The notes below the pieces were generated by a model. It did not search any database. It was not told the DNA's origin and saw only the letters and a list, made by a program, of their open reading frames with translations. DNA of 48,776 bases, from contig CAYVMC010000014.1 of assembly GCA_964452495.1 (NCBI GenBank), positions 1-48,776 of the forward strand, in the 5' to 3' direction. The position numbers were made by a program, and so were the translations under genes. The stretch comes from CALUTH01 sp964452495. Its GTDB lineage: Bacteria > Cyanobacteriota > Vampirovibrionia > Gastranaerophilales > Gastranaerophilaceae. Of this stretch, positions 8,024 through 17,560 are shown one piece after another (the first letter of the stretch is position 1; each line of letters starts with the position of its first letter).

Positions 8024-10812
8024 TTTTGTTGCTGCAATTGTTTGAAGTAATCAGTGTTGTTATCTAAAGTACTTTGAGTTGCAGTTATTGCATAAATGGG
8101 ATTATTATTGAAAATATATTTTGCAGCATTTACTATTTCTTCTTTTGTAATTGTATCAATAATAGAATATTCAAGGTTTGTGCGTAAAGCGCCATACGGT
8201 GAGTTTAAATCACAACCAACTGTAAATAATTTATCGTCATCTGTTTCTGTCATTGAGAGTATTGAACTTTTGTATTCAAGTTTTACTGCATTTAATTCTT
8301 CGTCACTAAACTCACCATTTTTTAAATCATTAATCAGTTTTTGGTATCCATCAATTGATTTTTGAATATTGTTATAAAATTTTTCCCCAGTTTCCTCGTC
8401 TTCTGTCGTTGTCAAAATATTGCAAAATACAAAGCTTGTATCTCCCAGACAGTTTGTATTATAGCTGTTTACACTATATGCCAGCTGCTGTTTTTCCCGT
8501 AAATCATTAAAAGCATTCTTACTCAATAATTTACTTAATAAGTTAAAAATTATTTCATCCCTCAAATTAAGATTTGTTTTGTATTTGTACCCGATTTTGA
8601 TACTTGCCTGTGCATTGTTATTTGCGGATGTAAGTACAACCGGTTTTTCTTCCGGTGTATAAATTTTTTCAATTTTGAAAGTTTTATTTTTGACTTTTGG
8701 AAGTGTACTGATTACAGACAAAACTTGCTCTGTATATTCTGGTTCATCTTTCGATGTTGAAAAAGATACGCTTCCTGTACCATTTGTCATTATTTCATTG
8801 TACAACGTTTTTATATCATCAAGTGTTATATTATCAATATTCTTTAAAATATCTTCATCTGAACTGTATATTGGAGAGTTTTGAAATACGTGATTATAGA
8901 TTAACTTTTTGGCAGAGGGGGCTGAATTTATCAAAGTTTCTTTTAATATTTTTTTTGCCAAATTTAAAGAGTCTTCATCTAAGCGTGGATGTAAAAGCTG
9001 TTCTTTAAGCAGTTTAATAGCCAGTTTCATGTCATTTTTATCGGCATTTACGGAAATGGTTATACTATTGGTGCCTGCTTGAATATAATGATTAATCAAG
9101 TTTGAGGAAAGGACAGAAGTTAATTCATCTTTTGTCATATTAGCGGTTCCATTATTTAGCATCATACTCAAAAGTTTAGCAGTACCGGGTTTTGATGCAG
9201 GAAGTTTTTCTGATAATATTTCAAGATTAATATATCTATAGTTGTTGTTGGTAGTATATCCTGCGGCATCATAATTGTTGGCAAGATTATAAATATTTAA
9301 GTTCTTGGGTTTTATAACCCGTTTCTCTTTTCTTCCTGTAAATGCAGGAGATTGGTTTTTCTCACTTTTTTGAGGATGTACAATAGCAAGTGAAGCTTTA
9401 TTTAAGTCCAGATACTTGTCTACACACCTCATAATGTCATCAGGTGTTATACTTTTTATAATATTACTATACTCTGTAATAGAGCCGTCACCGGATTTAA
9501 AGTGAAGTGTTCCTAATAGTGCAAGCAGGTTATCGGGAGTCTGGATTAATCTGTTATACGCACTGAGCATTAATTTTTTTATTAATTCCACTTCTTCATC
9601 TGAAGGTTTTTGAAAATTTGCTAATTCATCATAAATAGTGCTGAGAGCAAATTCTGTTTTTTCATCAGGTGTTGAAATCTCAAAATATAAAGCTTGTGGA
9701 TCTTTTGGATTAGTACTGATTTTTTCCAATGCGATATCCGCAAATATGTTTTCATTAACAAAATGTTTACGTAAGCGTGAATTAGAATTTTCTGTCAGTA
9801 GTGCTGATATAAACTGTAAAGTTATTGTATCCTTAAGATTATTATTAGCAGGTCCATTGAATGCAATATATCCGGTAGATTCTTGTATTTTAGGAGATAT
9901 AAAATCACGTCTGACAGAAGTTTCTATGGGGGTAAGTTTGTTAACTATTCTGTGTTTAGGGGCTTCTGTTTTTGTATGAAAATGTTTTGCTATAAGTTTT
10001 ATAGCCTCATCAGGTTCAACATCACCGGCAAGAGCAGTGTACATATTTGCAGGATAATAATTATTTCTGTAATAATTGAGTACATCCTCTCTTTTTATGT
10101 TTTTAATATTGTCAACACTTCCAGCAATATAATCTTCTGATGTTGTATCTAAGTTATAAAGATTTTTAATTGCCATATTAAAAGCTTTAGAATCCGGAAA
10201 ATCTTTGTACATATTTATTTCAGAAATAACCGGCCCGCGTTCTTTTTCAATCATACTATCCGGAAGTGCAAGATTATTCATCATTGCACCCTGAATACTG
10301 ATTATCTCCTCCAAATCGTTATCATAGAAAATTGGGGCTTGTATATAATAATCAGTGAGAGCAAAGTTTGTAGAAGCATTAGTATCACCTCCTATATTAC
10401 CTACAATTCTAAAAACGTCTCCTGTTGATAATTTTTTATAACCATCAGCACCTAATGTTCCATTAAATGCCATGTGTTCAAGAAAATGGCTTATTCCTCT
10501 CTGATTATCATCTTCGTTTATAGCTCCAGTATTAACAAATGTTTTAATCATTGTAAAATTTGTATCCATAGGTAGTATAGATACTCTGAGTCCGTTTGAC
10601 AGTTTGTAATTATGAATCTCCTGTCCATTTTCCAGTTTTTTCACATCAAGTTTTGTATACCCGCTGGGAATATTAACTGAAACAGGCACTTTCATATCCG
10701 GCAGTGTCGATACTTCTTGAATATTGCCGGTTTTTGTTGTTTCGTTATTGTGTGTATTACCCTGTTTTATTCCGGTAAAAACAGCAGGATTAATAATTTC
10801 AAACCTTATCAT
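8020..10812 (-). CDS. M16-family zinc metallopeptidase (pitrilysin-like), tagged N-terminus
   Basis: A 930-residue two-module M16 protease-like protein. The inverted zinc motif is H109-F-L-E112-H113, followed by the distal E191-x6-E198 glutamates, so the first module should be catalytic. The second module (from about residue 540) lacks HxxEH, as is usual for the non-catalytic half. The ORF can be extended to a TTG at 10902, but the ATG at 10812 places a P-x-F-x-G element (NPAVFTG, residues 8-14) at the N-terminus, as in other proteins here. A second copy, SPAFTG, lies in the linker between the modules. No classical signal peptide is seen, so localisation is open. There is no clear Shine-Dalgarno. 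Confidence 0.85.
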   Translation of the reverse strand: MIRFEIINPAVFTGIKQGNTHNNETTKTGNIQEVSTLPDMKVPVSVNIPSGYTKLDVKKLENGQEIHNYKLSNGLRVSILPMDTNFTMIKTFVNTGAINEDDNQRGISHFLEHMAFNGTLGADGYKKLSTGDVFRIVGNIGGDTNASTNFALTDYYIQAPIFYDNDLEEIISIQGAMMNNLALPDSMIEKERGPVISEINMYKDFPDSKAFNMAIKNLYNLDTTSEDYIAGSVDNIKNIKREDVLNYYRNNYYPANMYTALAGDVEPDEAIKLIAKHFHTKTEAPKHRIVNKLTPIETSVRRDFISPKIQESTGYIAFNGPANNNLKDTITLQFISALLTENSNSRLRKHFVNENIFADIALEKISTNPKDPQALYFEISTPDEKTEFALSTIYDELANFQKPSDEEVELIKKLMLSAYNRLIQTPDNLLALLGTLHFKSGDGSITEYSNIIKSITPDDIMRCVDKYLDLNKASLAIVHPQKSEKNQSPAFTGRKEKRVIKPKNLNIYNLANNYDAAGYTTNNNYRYINLEILSEKLPASKPGTAKLLSMMLNNGTANMTKDELTSVLSSNLINHYIQAGTNSITISVNADKNDMKLAIKLLKEQLLHPRLDEDSLNLAKKILKETLINSAPSAKKLIYNHVFQNSPIYSSDEDILKNIDNITLDDIKTLYNEIMTNGTGSVSFSTSKDEPEYTEQVLSVISTLPKVKNKTFKIEKIYTPEEKPVVLTSANNNAQASIKIGYKYKTNLNLRDEIIFNLLSKLLSKNAFNDLREKQQLAYSVNSYNTNCLGDTSFVFCNILTTTEDEETGEKFYNNIQKSIDGYQKLINDLKNGEFSDEELNAVKLEYKSSILSMTETDDDKLFTVGCDLNSPYGALRTNLEYSIIDTITKEEIVNAAKYIFNNNPIYAITATQSTLDNNTDYFKQLQQQN

Positions 10813-10962
10813 ATTATTATTAAAACGATACAATAAAAAAAATTGCTTATTTGTAAATATTTTTTTACACTTACTCCCTGTATGATTGAATTTTAGCAGC
10901 AAATGCGGTAAAATGTTAAGAGATGTTAAGAAAACTCAAACGAAAAACGCAATTTTTTAACA

Positions 10963-10981
10963 TTTATATACTTTATATATA
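10963..10981 (+). promoter_or_regulatory. Recurring AT-rich upstream element
   Basis: The 19-mer TTTATATACTTTATATATA occurs identically at 15070-15088, and its 14-nt core ATACTTTATATATA also occurs on the minus strand at 36831-36844. Each copy lies 14-38 nt before a start codon, so it is a candidate promoter or operator. Here it precedes the 54-residue gene at 10996. Confidence 0.45.
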
Positions 10982-10995
10982 CACGAGGTGAAAAA

Positions 10996-11160
10996 ATGGA
11001 AAAAGATTTAAAAAAGTTTGAGTACAAGTTAATAGAAAATAAAGAACGGATAGAATCCGAGAATCGAATACGAACGTCTAAGCACCAGACCAACCCTATG
11101 TTGGAAAAGTTTTTAGAGTTCAGGCGTACAAAGAAAATGATGCCTAAAGATTTAGTTTAG
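10996..11160 (+). CDS. Small charged protein (54 aa)
   Basis: A 54-residue ORF with an excellent GAGGTG Shine-Dalgarno 5-6 nt before the ATG. It is highly charged and helical (MEKDLKKFEYKLIENKERI...), with an Arg/Lys-rich C-terminal half. It ends 1 nt before the next ATG and forms an operon with the 168-residue unknown and prmC. It carries the shared TTTATATACTTTATATATA element upstream. No family is recognised. A nucleic-acid or ribosome contact is possible from its charge, but that is speculation. Confidence 0.65.
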   Translation: MEKDLKKFEYKLIENKERIESENRIRTSKHQTNPMLEKFLEFRRTKKMMPKDLV

Positions 11161-11161
11161 T

Positions 11162-11668
11162 ATGTATGAAGTAAAGAATAGAATTTACGGAAAATTAAAC
11201 AGAGTTCAGAAAACAGGACTCTGTAATTTTCTGCGCGCACTTGTAAAGCAAAATATGAATTTATCTGTTGATGAGATTTATGATAAATTTGTAGAAGATG
11301 AGAGGTATTATCAAGAATTAAATGTTTCAAAGTTTGAATTTCTCTCAGAAATGCTTGATGAAGATCAGTTTTGTTATGATACAAAATTGTATTTAAAAGA
11401 GTGCAAGAAATATTATGAATACAAACAATCTCAAGCTCCTATTATTGAAGCAAACAAAGAGTTTGAAAAGAAAAAGCGCAAATTTTTACAGGAAGTAAAG
11501 ATGTCAAAGGAGACTCCTACAAAAAAACAACTTTACTACTATGAAAAACTCTGTAAACGATATAATATAGATAGTATAAATGTTGAAGAAGCGAGTAGAT
11601 TAGATTTAAAGAATGAAATAGAGAGAATATTAAATGAACATTCAGGAGATTATAAAAATATTAACTGA
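11162..11668 (+). CDS. Unknown helical protein in operon with prmC
   Basis: A 168-residue protein, Lys/Glu/Tyr-rich and predicted helical. The C-terminal segment (ETPTKKQLYYYEKLCKRYNI, from about residue 116) resembles the short three-helix modules found after a T-P-x-K-Q-x-x-Y-x-x-L-C pattern in some phage and bacterial nucleic-acid proteins. The function is unknown. It starts 1 nt after the upstream small gene and overlaps prmC by 35 nt, so all three are probably translationally coupled. Confidence 0.65.
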   Translation: MYEVKNRIYGKLNRVQKTGLCNFLRALVKQNMNLSVDEIYDKFVEDERYYQELNVSKFEFLSEMLDEDQFCYDTKLYLKECKKYYEYKQSQAPIIEANKEFEKKKRKFLQEVKMSKETPTKKQLYYYEKLCKRYNIDSINVEEASRLDLKNEIERILNEHSGDYKNIN

Positions 11669-12467
11669 TGCTGGTATTGAACCACGTGAAGCGGAAGCAG
11701 AAGTTAAATTAATGATTCGTGATATATGTAAATGGAGTCCGGTTGATATTATTCTGGAGCGCCCAATTGACATGTCCCATCTTGATGATGTTGCGGAACT
11801 AGCTAAAAGACGGGCGCAAACAGGTCGACCTATTCAACAGATACTAGGGTTTGCTAATTTTTACGGTAACAGATACAGAGTAACAGAGGATGTTCTTATA
11901 CCGCGTGACGAAACAGAATTACTTGTTCAAAAGGCACTAAGGATTATTTTTGCAAATGGATTTAAAACAGTTCTAGATATTGGAACAGGCAGCGGGTGTA
12001 TTGCTTGCTCTATTGCCCTAAATTCGGAGACGTATGTTCTCGGGGTAGATATTTCCTCAGATGCACTCAGAATTGCACTGGAAAATGCATCTGCTCTTAA
12101 TTTGAATAATAAGGCTGTATTTAGGAAGTCCGATGTATATAGCAAAATTAACCCTAATGAAACTTTTGATATGATTATTTCTAATCCTCCTTACATACCG
12201 GAAGGAACACCGGTGCAAAAAGAAGTTGAATTTGATCCAAAACTTGCTTTATTTACAAAAGACAGTGAGGGGTTAGAGTTTTATAAAAGAATTACTGAAG
12301 GAGCAAAAGGAATATTGAAAGACGGCGGATATATTCTCTTTGAGTGTGGAATGGGGCAGGCTCGGAAAATAAAAAAAATACTTTCACAAAACGGATTTGG
12401 AAACATTGAGATTGACAAGGACTTAGCAGGTATTGAGAGAGTTATATCTGCGCAGCTGCTCAGTTAA
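11634..12467 (+). CDS. prmC: Peptide chain release factor N5-glutamine methyltransferase PrmC
   Basis: Methylates the glutamine of the GGQ motif in release factors RF1/RF2 using S-adenosylmethionine. The 277-residue length is typical. The N-terminal helical domain contains RPIQQILGFANFYG (residues 65-78) and VLIPRDETELLV. The SAM-binding motif I is DIGTGSG at 115-121, the acidic ribose contact is VDISSDAL near 138-145, and the catalytic NPPY is at 184-187. A GIERV-type C-terminal strand is present. It overlaps the preceding gene by 35 nt. A strong bidirectional terminator follows. Confidence 0.94.
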   Translation: MNIQEIIKILTDAGIEPREAEAEVKLMIRDICKWSPVDIILERPIDMSHLDDVAELAKRRAQTGRPIQQILGFANFYGNRYRVTEDVLIPRDETELLVQKALRIIFANGFKTVLDIGTGSGCIACSIALNSETYVLGVDISSDALRIALENASALNLNNKAVFRKSDVYSKINPNETFDMIISNPPYIPEGTPVQKEVEFDPKLALFTKDSEGLEFYKRITEGAKGILKDGGYILFECGMGQARKIKKILSQNGFGNIEIDKDLAGIERVISAQLLS

Positions 12468-12500
12468 TGGCAGTGGTAAAATAAGTAATATAGTAATATT

Positions 12501-12540
12501 AATACTCCAGATTAAGTAATATTAATCTGGAGTATTATCT
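12501..12540. terminator. Bidirectional intrinsic terminator
   Basis: A 15-bp perfect stem (12501-12515 with 12522-12536) around a 6-nt loop, with AT-rich flanks on both sides. It lies between the convergent prmC and GH13 genes and can stop transcription from both. Confidence 0.8.
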
Positions 12541-12568
12541 TTATTTCTGTTCCTACATTTTTCAATTA

Positions 12569-14851
12569 CTAACTCAATTGTTCAACCGTGTAGAACTTAA
12601 ATTCTGCCGGCATAATTTTACTAAACATTAACTGGTCAGTTGGGGTTTGGAATTTTTCTTCAACGTAGTTATCTCCGTCAAAGACGTATTGACCGGTTAT
12701 TTTATAGTCACAGGAGAGGGCTATGTTTTTGTCAAAAACTTCCCTGCCTTCTCTTACCTCTACACGTTGTTCAGTTCCTTCCCATACCCAGAATTTTTCT
12801 GATGGGTTGTGGTAATTAGCAGCGACTAAGATAGAGGTTTTTAAACCTTCTTTAGAAATCTGCCATACAACAAATCCGTCCTCATCCTGTCTTATTATGT
12901 GAGCCTCACCTCCGGATATGATTGGTGAATTTTTGACAAAGCGGTCTATTGCATTAAACTTAGCATAGAACTCGTAGTCTTTTTCTCTCGGCATTGATAT
13001 TTCTGCCCCGATAACGCTTTCAATTCCTTTTGTGGTAAAGGATTCATCACCGTCAATGTACATAACCGGACGTTGTGCAAACTTGCCGCCAGGAAGGAAT
13101 TTGAATTTAAACCACTTAAACAAGGCCCCTTGTTCACCCAACTGTCCGGGGTAACGGTCAATTGCTGAGAACTCACCATCTTGATTGTTGTAAGTTTTAA
13201 GAATAGACAGGCAATTTTTTTCCCTGCCAGAAGTGTTATAGTTGGTTAGTTCTAGATTATCATTTGCAATTCTTTCCGGTGTTTTATCGCTTTGTGCAAC
13301 AATATCACTGCCCCATAAAAGGTCAAAATTCATATCTTCATGGTATTCTTTGAGATAATTATCCCAGAGCATATACTCTGCAAGTGTTCCGAAGTACGGA
13401 ACCTTATTTTTTAATGCAGTGTTTAGCTTGCCTAGAACAGTTCTTGGCGCTCTGTAACTGATAGGTGTTCCATCTTTTTCCGAAACATCATCTACAATAT
13501 GATCTATATGGTCAACTCTGAAACCGTCAAAGTTAAATTCGGATTGTAAGTCTTTCATATAATTAATGAAAAAATCTATTACATTATTATTGTATTCACC
13601 GGTTTCAAGATTTACAAAGTAATAAGGCGTTTGACAGTCTAAGTTTGCAAACTGTGAAACATCTTCTCCTTTGTAATTATAATGTTTAAACGTAGGATAA
13701 GAACCGCACTCACTCATTCTATCAAATACGGGAACTCCTGCTGAACACCACGCTCCGCCGGGTGCAGGCCACATACCTTCGGCAATTAATTTTTGAGTTA
13801 CCTCACTTTGTTTAGTTATATCAGATTCCTTTAACTTTTTAGAGTTATTATTTAGAACCAATGCAATAATATTTCTTGCTTTACGGTGGAGTTTTATTTG
13901 TATATCTTTTTCAAGCATAGCATTTGAAAGATATTTTTTCTTTTCAATAAGTGATGTATCAATATCGTTGTAGATATTTTTATAATTTTCTGCTAAATCA
14001 CCAATACCTGAACGAAGTGATTTTTTGTATAAATCTTTTACAATATTAATATCTTCCTGTGAATATTTTTCTTTTAATGTTTCACAGACTTCATCAACAT
14101 TTTTTTCTATTTCTGCAATAAGAGCGTTAATATCGAACCATCTTGCACATTCAGGATTAGCAAGAACGATTTTTGAATACCTTCCTGTTTGCGGGAGTAT
14201 ATCATAAATCACAGGGTGACCGGCAAGTTGTGCCATTTCAATAAACAGCTTAACCTGTCCGTTTTCATCAAACCCTGTTTTTTCTGTAATGTTTTTATCT
14301 TCTAAATTCGGGCTGACCGCAGATGACGTTGGAAGATATGCACATCCAAATTCTCTCGGGTGAAATGGTATAAGATAAATAGTCGTTGAAAAAATATTAT
14401 TTTCAATACTGCCTGTCGGCAAAATAGCAAGCTGTTTTAACCAGTCTGCGAGTTTACCGGTATCTGATTTTTCATTCCCGTTGCCAAGCCCTGCAAGATT
14501 AATCAGTTTTATATTATGACCTTCTTTTTTTATCCAGTTGGAGTTTTGAACATTATTTCTTGCAAGAACTGATGGATTATCAAACTGAAATTCATTATTT
14601 TCATTATAAACTTTATTTTGTTTCCATTTGTATTCAATGCAGTAAAGTGCTTCTGCATCACTGATTTCTTCCAGCGCTCTTATGTGCGGGTATGGAAGAT
14701 AACCGTTTGAGTCCAATAATGAATTTAAGTAGTTTTTCCGCTCATCAGATATTGAATTGTAGGAATAAATTTCTTTTAACTTATTTACAAACTCTGTTAA
14801 TTGGGCGGCTTTGTCCACTTTTGTTTCTTTTTTGAATAAAAAATTCAGCAT
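12569..14851 (-). CDS. GH13 alpha-amylase-superfamily glucan enzyme
   Basis: A 760-residue protein with glycoside hydrolase family 13 signatures. Region II is GFRVDHIDH, with the nucleophile Asp at about residue 447. Region III is GTLAEYM, with the acid/base Glu at about 492. A possible third acidic residue is in the NNQDGE segment about 60 residues later. YLIPFHPREFGCAYLPTSS near 159-177 fits the start of a (beta/alpha)8 barrel. A beta-rich C-terminal domain follows. It has no signal peptide, so a cytosolic role in alpha-glucan or oligosaccharide processing is likely. The exact specificity (amylase, glucanotransferase, phosphorylase-like) is not clear. An AAGGAG ribosome binding site precedes the ATG. 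Confidence 0.78.
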   Translation of the reverse strand: MLNFLFKKETKVDKAAQLTEFVNKLKEIYSYNSISDERKNYLNSLLDSNGYLPYPHIRALEEISDAEALYCIEYKWKQNKVYNENNEFQFDNPSVLARNNVQNSNWIKKEGHNIKLINLAGLGNGNEKSDTGKLADWLKQLAILPTGSIENNIFSTTIYLIPFHPREFGCAYLPTSSAVSPNLEDKNITEKTGFDENGQVKLFIEMAQLAGHPVIYDILPQTGRYSKIVLANPECARWFDINALIAEIEKNVDEVCETLKEKYSQEDINIVKDLYKKSLRSGIGDLAENYKNIYNDIDTSLIEKKKYLSNAMLEKDIQIKLHRKARNIIALVLNNNSKKLKESDITKQSEVTQKLIAEGMWPAPGGAWCSAGVPVFDRMSECGSYPTFKHYNYKGEDVSQFANLDCQTPYYFVNLETGEYNNNVIDFFINYMKDLQSEFNFDGFRVDHIDHIVDDVSEKDGTPISYRAPRTVLGKLNTALKNKVPYFGTLAEYMLWDNYLKEYHEDMNFDLLWGSDIVAQSDKTPERIANDNLELTNYNTSGREKNCLSILKTYNNQDGEFSAIDRYPGQLGEQGALFKWFKFKFLPGGKFAQRPVMYIDGDESFTTKGIESVIGAEISMPREKDYEFYAKFNAIDRFVKNSPIISGGEAHIIRQDEDGFVVWQISKEGLKTSILVAANYHNPSEKFWVWEGTEQRVEVREGREVFDKNIALSCDYKITGQYVFDGDNYVEEKFQTPTDQLMFSKIMPAEFKFYTVEQLS

Positions 14852-15030
14852 TTGTGACAGCTCCTTAATATATCTTATTTATATGATAGTTGTAATTTGA
14901 TACTAGCATGGCAGAAAATATTTTACAAGAAAATTATCTAATTAAGATATAATGATAATATCCTCAAAACCACGTTAATTAGCTATATTACACAGATTAA
15001 TGATTAAAAAATAATAAGATAAATATTAAG

Positions 15031-15040
15031 TTTTGTAACG
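15031..15040 (+). promoter_or_regulatory. TTTTGTAACG box
   Basis: One of several TTTTGTAAC-type boxes, also seen at 36845-36854, 36875-36888 and 44086-44098. Each is upstream of a lineage-type unknown gene. It lies 30 nt before the shared TTTATATACTTTATATATA element. It is a candidate regulator site and is unproven. Confidence 0.3.
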
Positions 15041-15069
15041 ATTATATCATCGTATGAAATCTGCTGATA

Positions 15070-15088
15070 TTTATATACTTTATATATA
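15070..15088 (+). promoter_or_regulatory. Recurring AT-rich upstream element
   Basis: Identical 19-mer to 10963-10981 (TTTATATACTTTATATATA), 29 nt before the ATG at 15118. A GAGG ribosome binding site lies between them. Confidence 0.45.
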
Positions 15089-15117
15089 TAAGATGTAAGA
15101 TAAATGAGGATAAAGCT

Positions 15118-16134
15118 ATGAACCCACTAATGATGTTAATGAGCGGTTGTTTTGGCAGCGGATACAGTTCATACGGAATGAGTGCTGATACAATGAACAC
15201 ATTTAACAATATATGGGCGACAACATCATGGATGACAGCAATTCAATGCGGTATGCCGGGAATGCTCGGAACAATGGGTGGGATAGGCAGTACTACCACC
15301 ACAACCGAAACATCGAATTGTCATCAATCTCAATGTTGTACAGGTACTGTTTCCCAATCAACAGAGGGCTTATCTTCTGCGGAATTAAAAGTACAACAAG
15401 ATGCTGCAGAAAAAGAATATAACACTTTAAGTCAACTTTGTACTAAAGTTGAAGAGTATAAGAATGATAAAGAAGCAACCGAAACAAGTTTATCCGCTAC
15501 TGTAGTAGCCAAAAGAAAGGCACTTATTCAAGAACAAGAAGAATTAGATCGCTGGAATAAAGACCCTGACACGAATAAAGAGGCTATTAGAACTTCTCAG
15601 TCCAAGGTTAAAAATGCGGAAAAAGAATTACAAAATGCGGAGATTGCGTATGATGCATTTATACTTGCACAGAAAGAAAAGGAAGCAGAGTATCAAAAAG
15701 TACTTGCTCAACGTGAGGCTGCTTACGCTAAATATAATCAATTATCAACAGCTTATTTAAATGCTTTAAATAAAGAAAATATGGCACAAAATGTTGTAAA
15801 TGACAGAGCAGATGACAAAAAAGTAACAGGTAAATGGTGGAATAGAACAGCATTAAATCCAACCAACTGGTTCAACAAAAAAGGTACATTCTGGGGTGAA
15901 ACAACTAATAATGCAAATATTGCTAAGTGTTTGAGAATACTCCAAAAGAGCGGCCGTTCAGAAGCGCTTCTATATGCTTATAAACACGGCTTAATTAAAT
16001 TTGAAGTTGATCCAAATACTAATAAGAGGGTAGCTAAACTTGTTAATGTGAATGACACAGAACTTCAGGGGCTTGTGGATTTGTATAATGGTAAAGATAA
16101 AGTAGCACCTGATCCGTTAGATAACAAAGTATAA
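15118..16134 (+). CDS. Coiled-coil protein with Met/Gly/Cys-rich N-terminus
   Basis: A 338-residue unknown. Residues 1-75 are rich in Met, Gly, Ser and Cys (MNPLMMLMSGCFGSG, then poly-Thr and CHQSQCC) and are not a standard signal peptide. Residues 85-235 form a long Lys/Glu/Ala/Gln coiled coil. Residues 240-338 are a small globular tail with NIAKCLRILQKSGRSEALLYAYKHG. A TGAGGA ribosome binding site precedes the ATG. A terminator follows, so it is monocistronic. The shape (low-complexity N-terminus, coiled coil, tail) would fit a secreted or surface structural protein or a substrate of a specialised secretion system, but this is inference. Confidence 0.65.
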   Translation: MNPLMMLMSGCFGSGYSSYGMSADTMNTFNNIWATTSWMTAIQCGMPGMLGTMGGIGSTTTTTETSNCHQSQCCTGTVSQSTEGLSSAELKVQQDAAEKEYNTLSQLCTKVEEYKNDKEATETSLSATVVAKRKALIQEQEELDRWNKDPDTNKEAIRTSQSKVKNAEKELQNAEIAYDAFILAQKEKEAEYQKVLAQREAAYAKYNQLSTAYLNALNKENMAQNVVNDRADDKKVTGKWWNRTALNPTNWFNKKGTFWGETTNNANIAKCLRILQKSGRSEALLYAYKHGLIKFEVDPNTNKRVAKLVNVNDTELQGLVDLYNGKDKVAPDPLDNKV

Positions 16135-16152
16135 TATTAAAAAGCTAATATT

Positions 16153-16186
16153 AAAAAAGGCAGGTTTTATTTCCTGTCTTTTTTTG
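16153..16186 (+). terminator. Intrinsic terminator
   Basis: The stem AAAGGCAGG / TCCTGTCTTT (one G-U pair) has a short T-rich loop and is followed by a run of T. It ends the 15118 gene. Confidence 0.8.
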
Positions 16187-16215
16187 TCGACAAAAATACG
16201 TGTTTAGCATACAAT
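16187..16215 (+). promoter_or_regulatory. Promoter giving a leaderless mRNA
   Basis: -35 TCGACA (16187-16192), 17-nt spacer, -10 TACAAT (16210-16215), 6 nt to the ATG at 16222. No Shine-Dalgarno. Confidence 0.55.
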
Positions 16216-16221
16216 CATCGT

Positions 16222-17544
16222 ATGCGATTTACACGGTACATAAAAGAGATAGCTGAAATATCTGCTCCGATTATTATGGGGAATCTGGGGTTCATATTTA
16301 TCGGAGTTGGTGACGTTATTGTTGCCGGCAGACATTCTACACAAACGCTTGCTGCTGTTAGTATTGCAAATGCAATTTTAAATTGCATTATGATGATTGG
16401 TATAGGTATTTTATCCGCAGTCGCTCCAATTGTTTCAAATATGCGCGGTGAGGGGCAATCACCGGAAAAGTATTTCTATCCGACTGTTAAATTTTCGCTT
16501 ATAATGAGTCTTTTTATATCACTGTGTATTTTTGCGGTTGTTCCTGTTATTGACCTGTTAGGTTATGATACGGCATTAGCCGATCTTATTAAGACTTATT
16601 CCATAATCACAGCGTTTTCTACCTTTGGAGTGTTGCTGCACAGTTCAATAAAAGATTTTTTACAATCATTTGAAATCGTACTTTTTCCGAATATTTTGAC
16701 TGTCCTAGCTGTATTTTTGAATATAGGACTAAACATAATATTTGTATTTGGATATTTTGGACTGCCGGAGATGGGGGTTGCCGGACTTGCAGTCGCAAGT
16801 CTGATTACCAGATATGTGATGGGGTTTGGACTTTATTTTTATGCACTGAACAAGCTTTCAATTTCTATGTACAGTGACCGCTCCTATTACAAAAATCTTT
16901 TGATAGTCGGGACTCCTATTGCATTTGCCATATTGATTGAATTTGTTGCCTTTAATCTTGTAACAATTATTATGGGGCGTATTTCGGGTCTATATGCAGC
17001 CGCACAGAATATTGTAACAACATTCACTACGGTTTCTTTTATGGTTCCGCTCGCTATTGCAAACGGTCTTGCCGTAAAAGTCGGATATTCAAACGGGGCA
17101 AAGGATTATCTGGGTGTAAGACGCTTTGCTGTATCCGGAATTATAATGTCCGAAATTTTTATGATATGCAGTGCATTAACGATAGTATCCTTCCCGTATT
17201 TCTGGATAGGTTTATTTACTCTGGATAAAGAACTTATAGCAGTAACTGTTCCTATTGTATATATTCTTGCTGTTTTTCAAATATTTGACGGCTTGCAGGT
17301 AACACTTGCAGGTATATTTAAGGGGTTAAAAGATACAAATATTGTTATGATTGCTAACTTTGTAAGCTATTGGATAGTGGCAATCCCATTAGGGTCTGTT
17401 CTTGCGTTTCATTTTAATATGAACATTATGGGCTACTGGTACGCAATCGGTATTGCTGCAATTCTGTTGTGTGTAATTATGCTTACAAAACTTGTTTTCT
17501 GTTATAATAAAAAGTGGAGAGAAATCCCAACAGTGATAAACTAA
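16222..17544 (+). CDS. MATE-family multidrug/Na+ (or H+) antiporter
   Basis: A 440-residue inner-membrane exporter of the MATE (MatE) family with about 12 transmembrane segments in two repeats. The N-terminal repeat begins EIAEISAPIIMGNLGFIFIGVGDVIVAGR, split here as EIAEISAPIIMG and GVGDVIVAGR, with the typical P-x-(I/M)-x-x-x-x-x-x-x-x-D pattern. The second repeat begins near LLIVGTPIAFAILIEF. Length and repeat spacing fit NorM-type pumps. The substrate is unknown. It starts as a leaderless message right after the upstream terminator. A broken glycosyltransferase gene follows. Confidence 0.88.
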   Translation: MRFTRYIKEIAEISAPIIMGNLGFIFIGVGDVIVAGRHSTQTLAAVSIANAILNCIMMIGIGILSAVAPIVSNMRGEGQSPEKYFYPTVKFSLIMSLFISLCIFAVVPVIDLLGYDTALADLIKTYSIITAFSTFGVLLHSSIKDFLQSFEIVLFPNILTVLAVFLNIGLNIIFVFGYFGLPEMGVAGLAVASLITRYVMGFGLYFYALNKLSISMYSDRSYYKNLLIVGTPIAFAILIEFVAFNLVTIIMGRISGLYAAAQNIVTTFTTVSFMVPLAIANGLAVKVGYSNGAKDYLGVRRFAVSGIIMSEIFMICSALTIVSFPYFWIGLFTLDKELIAVTVPIVYILAVFQIFDGLQVTLAGIFKGLKDTNIVMIANFVSYWIVAIPLGSVLAFHFNMNIMGYWYAIGIAAILLCVIMLTKLVFCYNKKWREIPTVIN

Positions 17545-17560
17545 AATTATATGTGGTGGT

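Noticed and set aside
10813..10902. TTG-initiated 30-residue extension of the M16 peptidase.
   Set aside because: The ATG at 10812 begins with the NPAVFTG element, and the extension is low-complexity and lacks a ribosome binding site.
12569..14851. Identification of the GH13 protein as MalQ (4-alpha-glucanotransferase, GH77).
   Set aside because: The G-F-R-V-D-H motif and order of conserved regions fit GH13; GH77-specific motifs were not seen.
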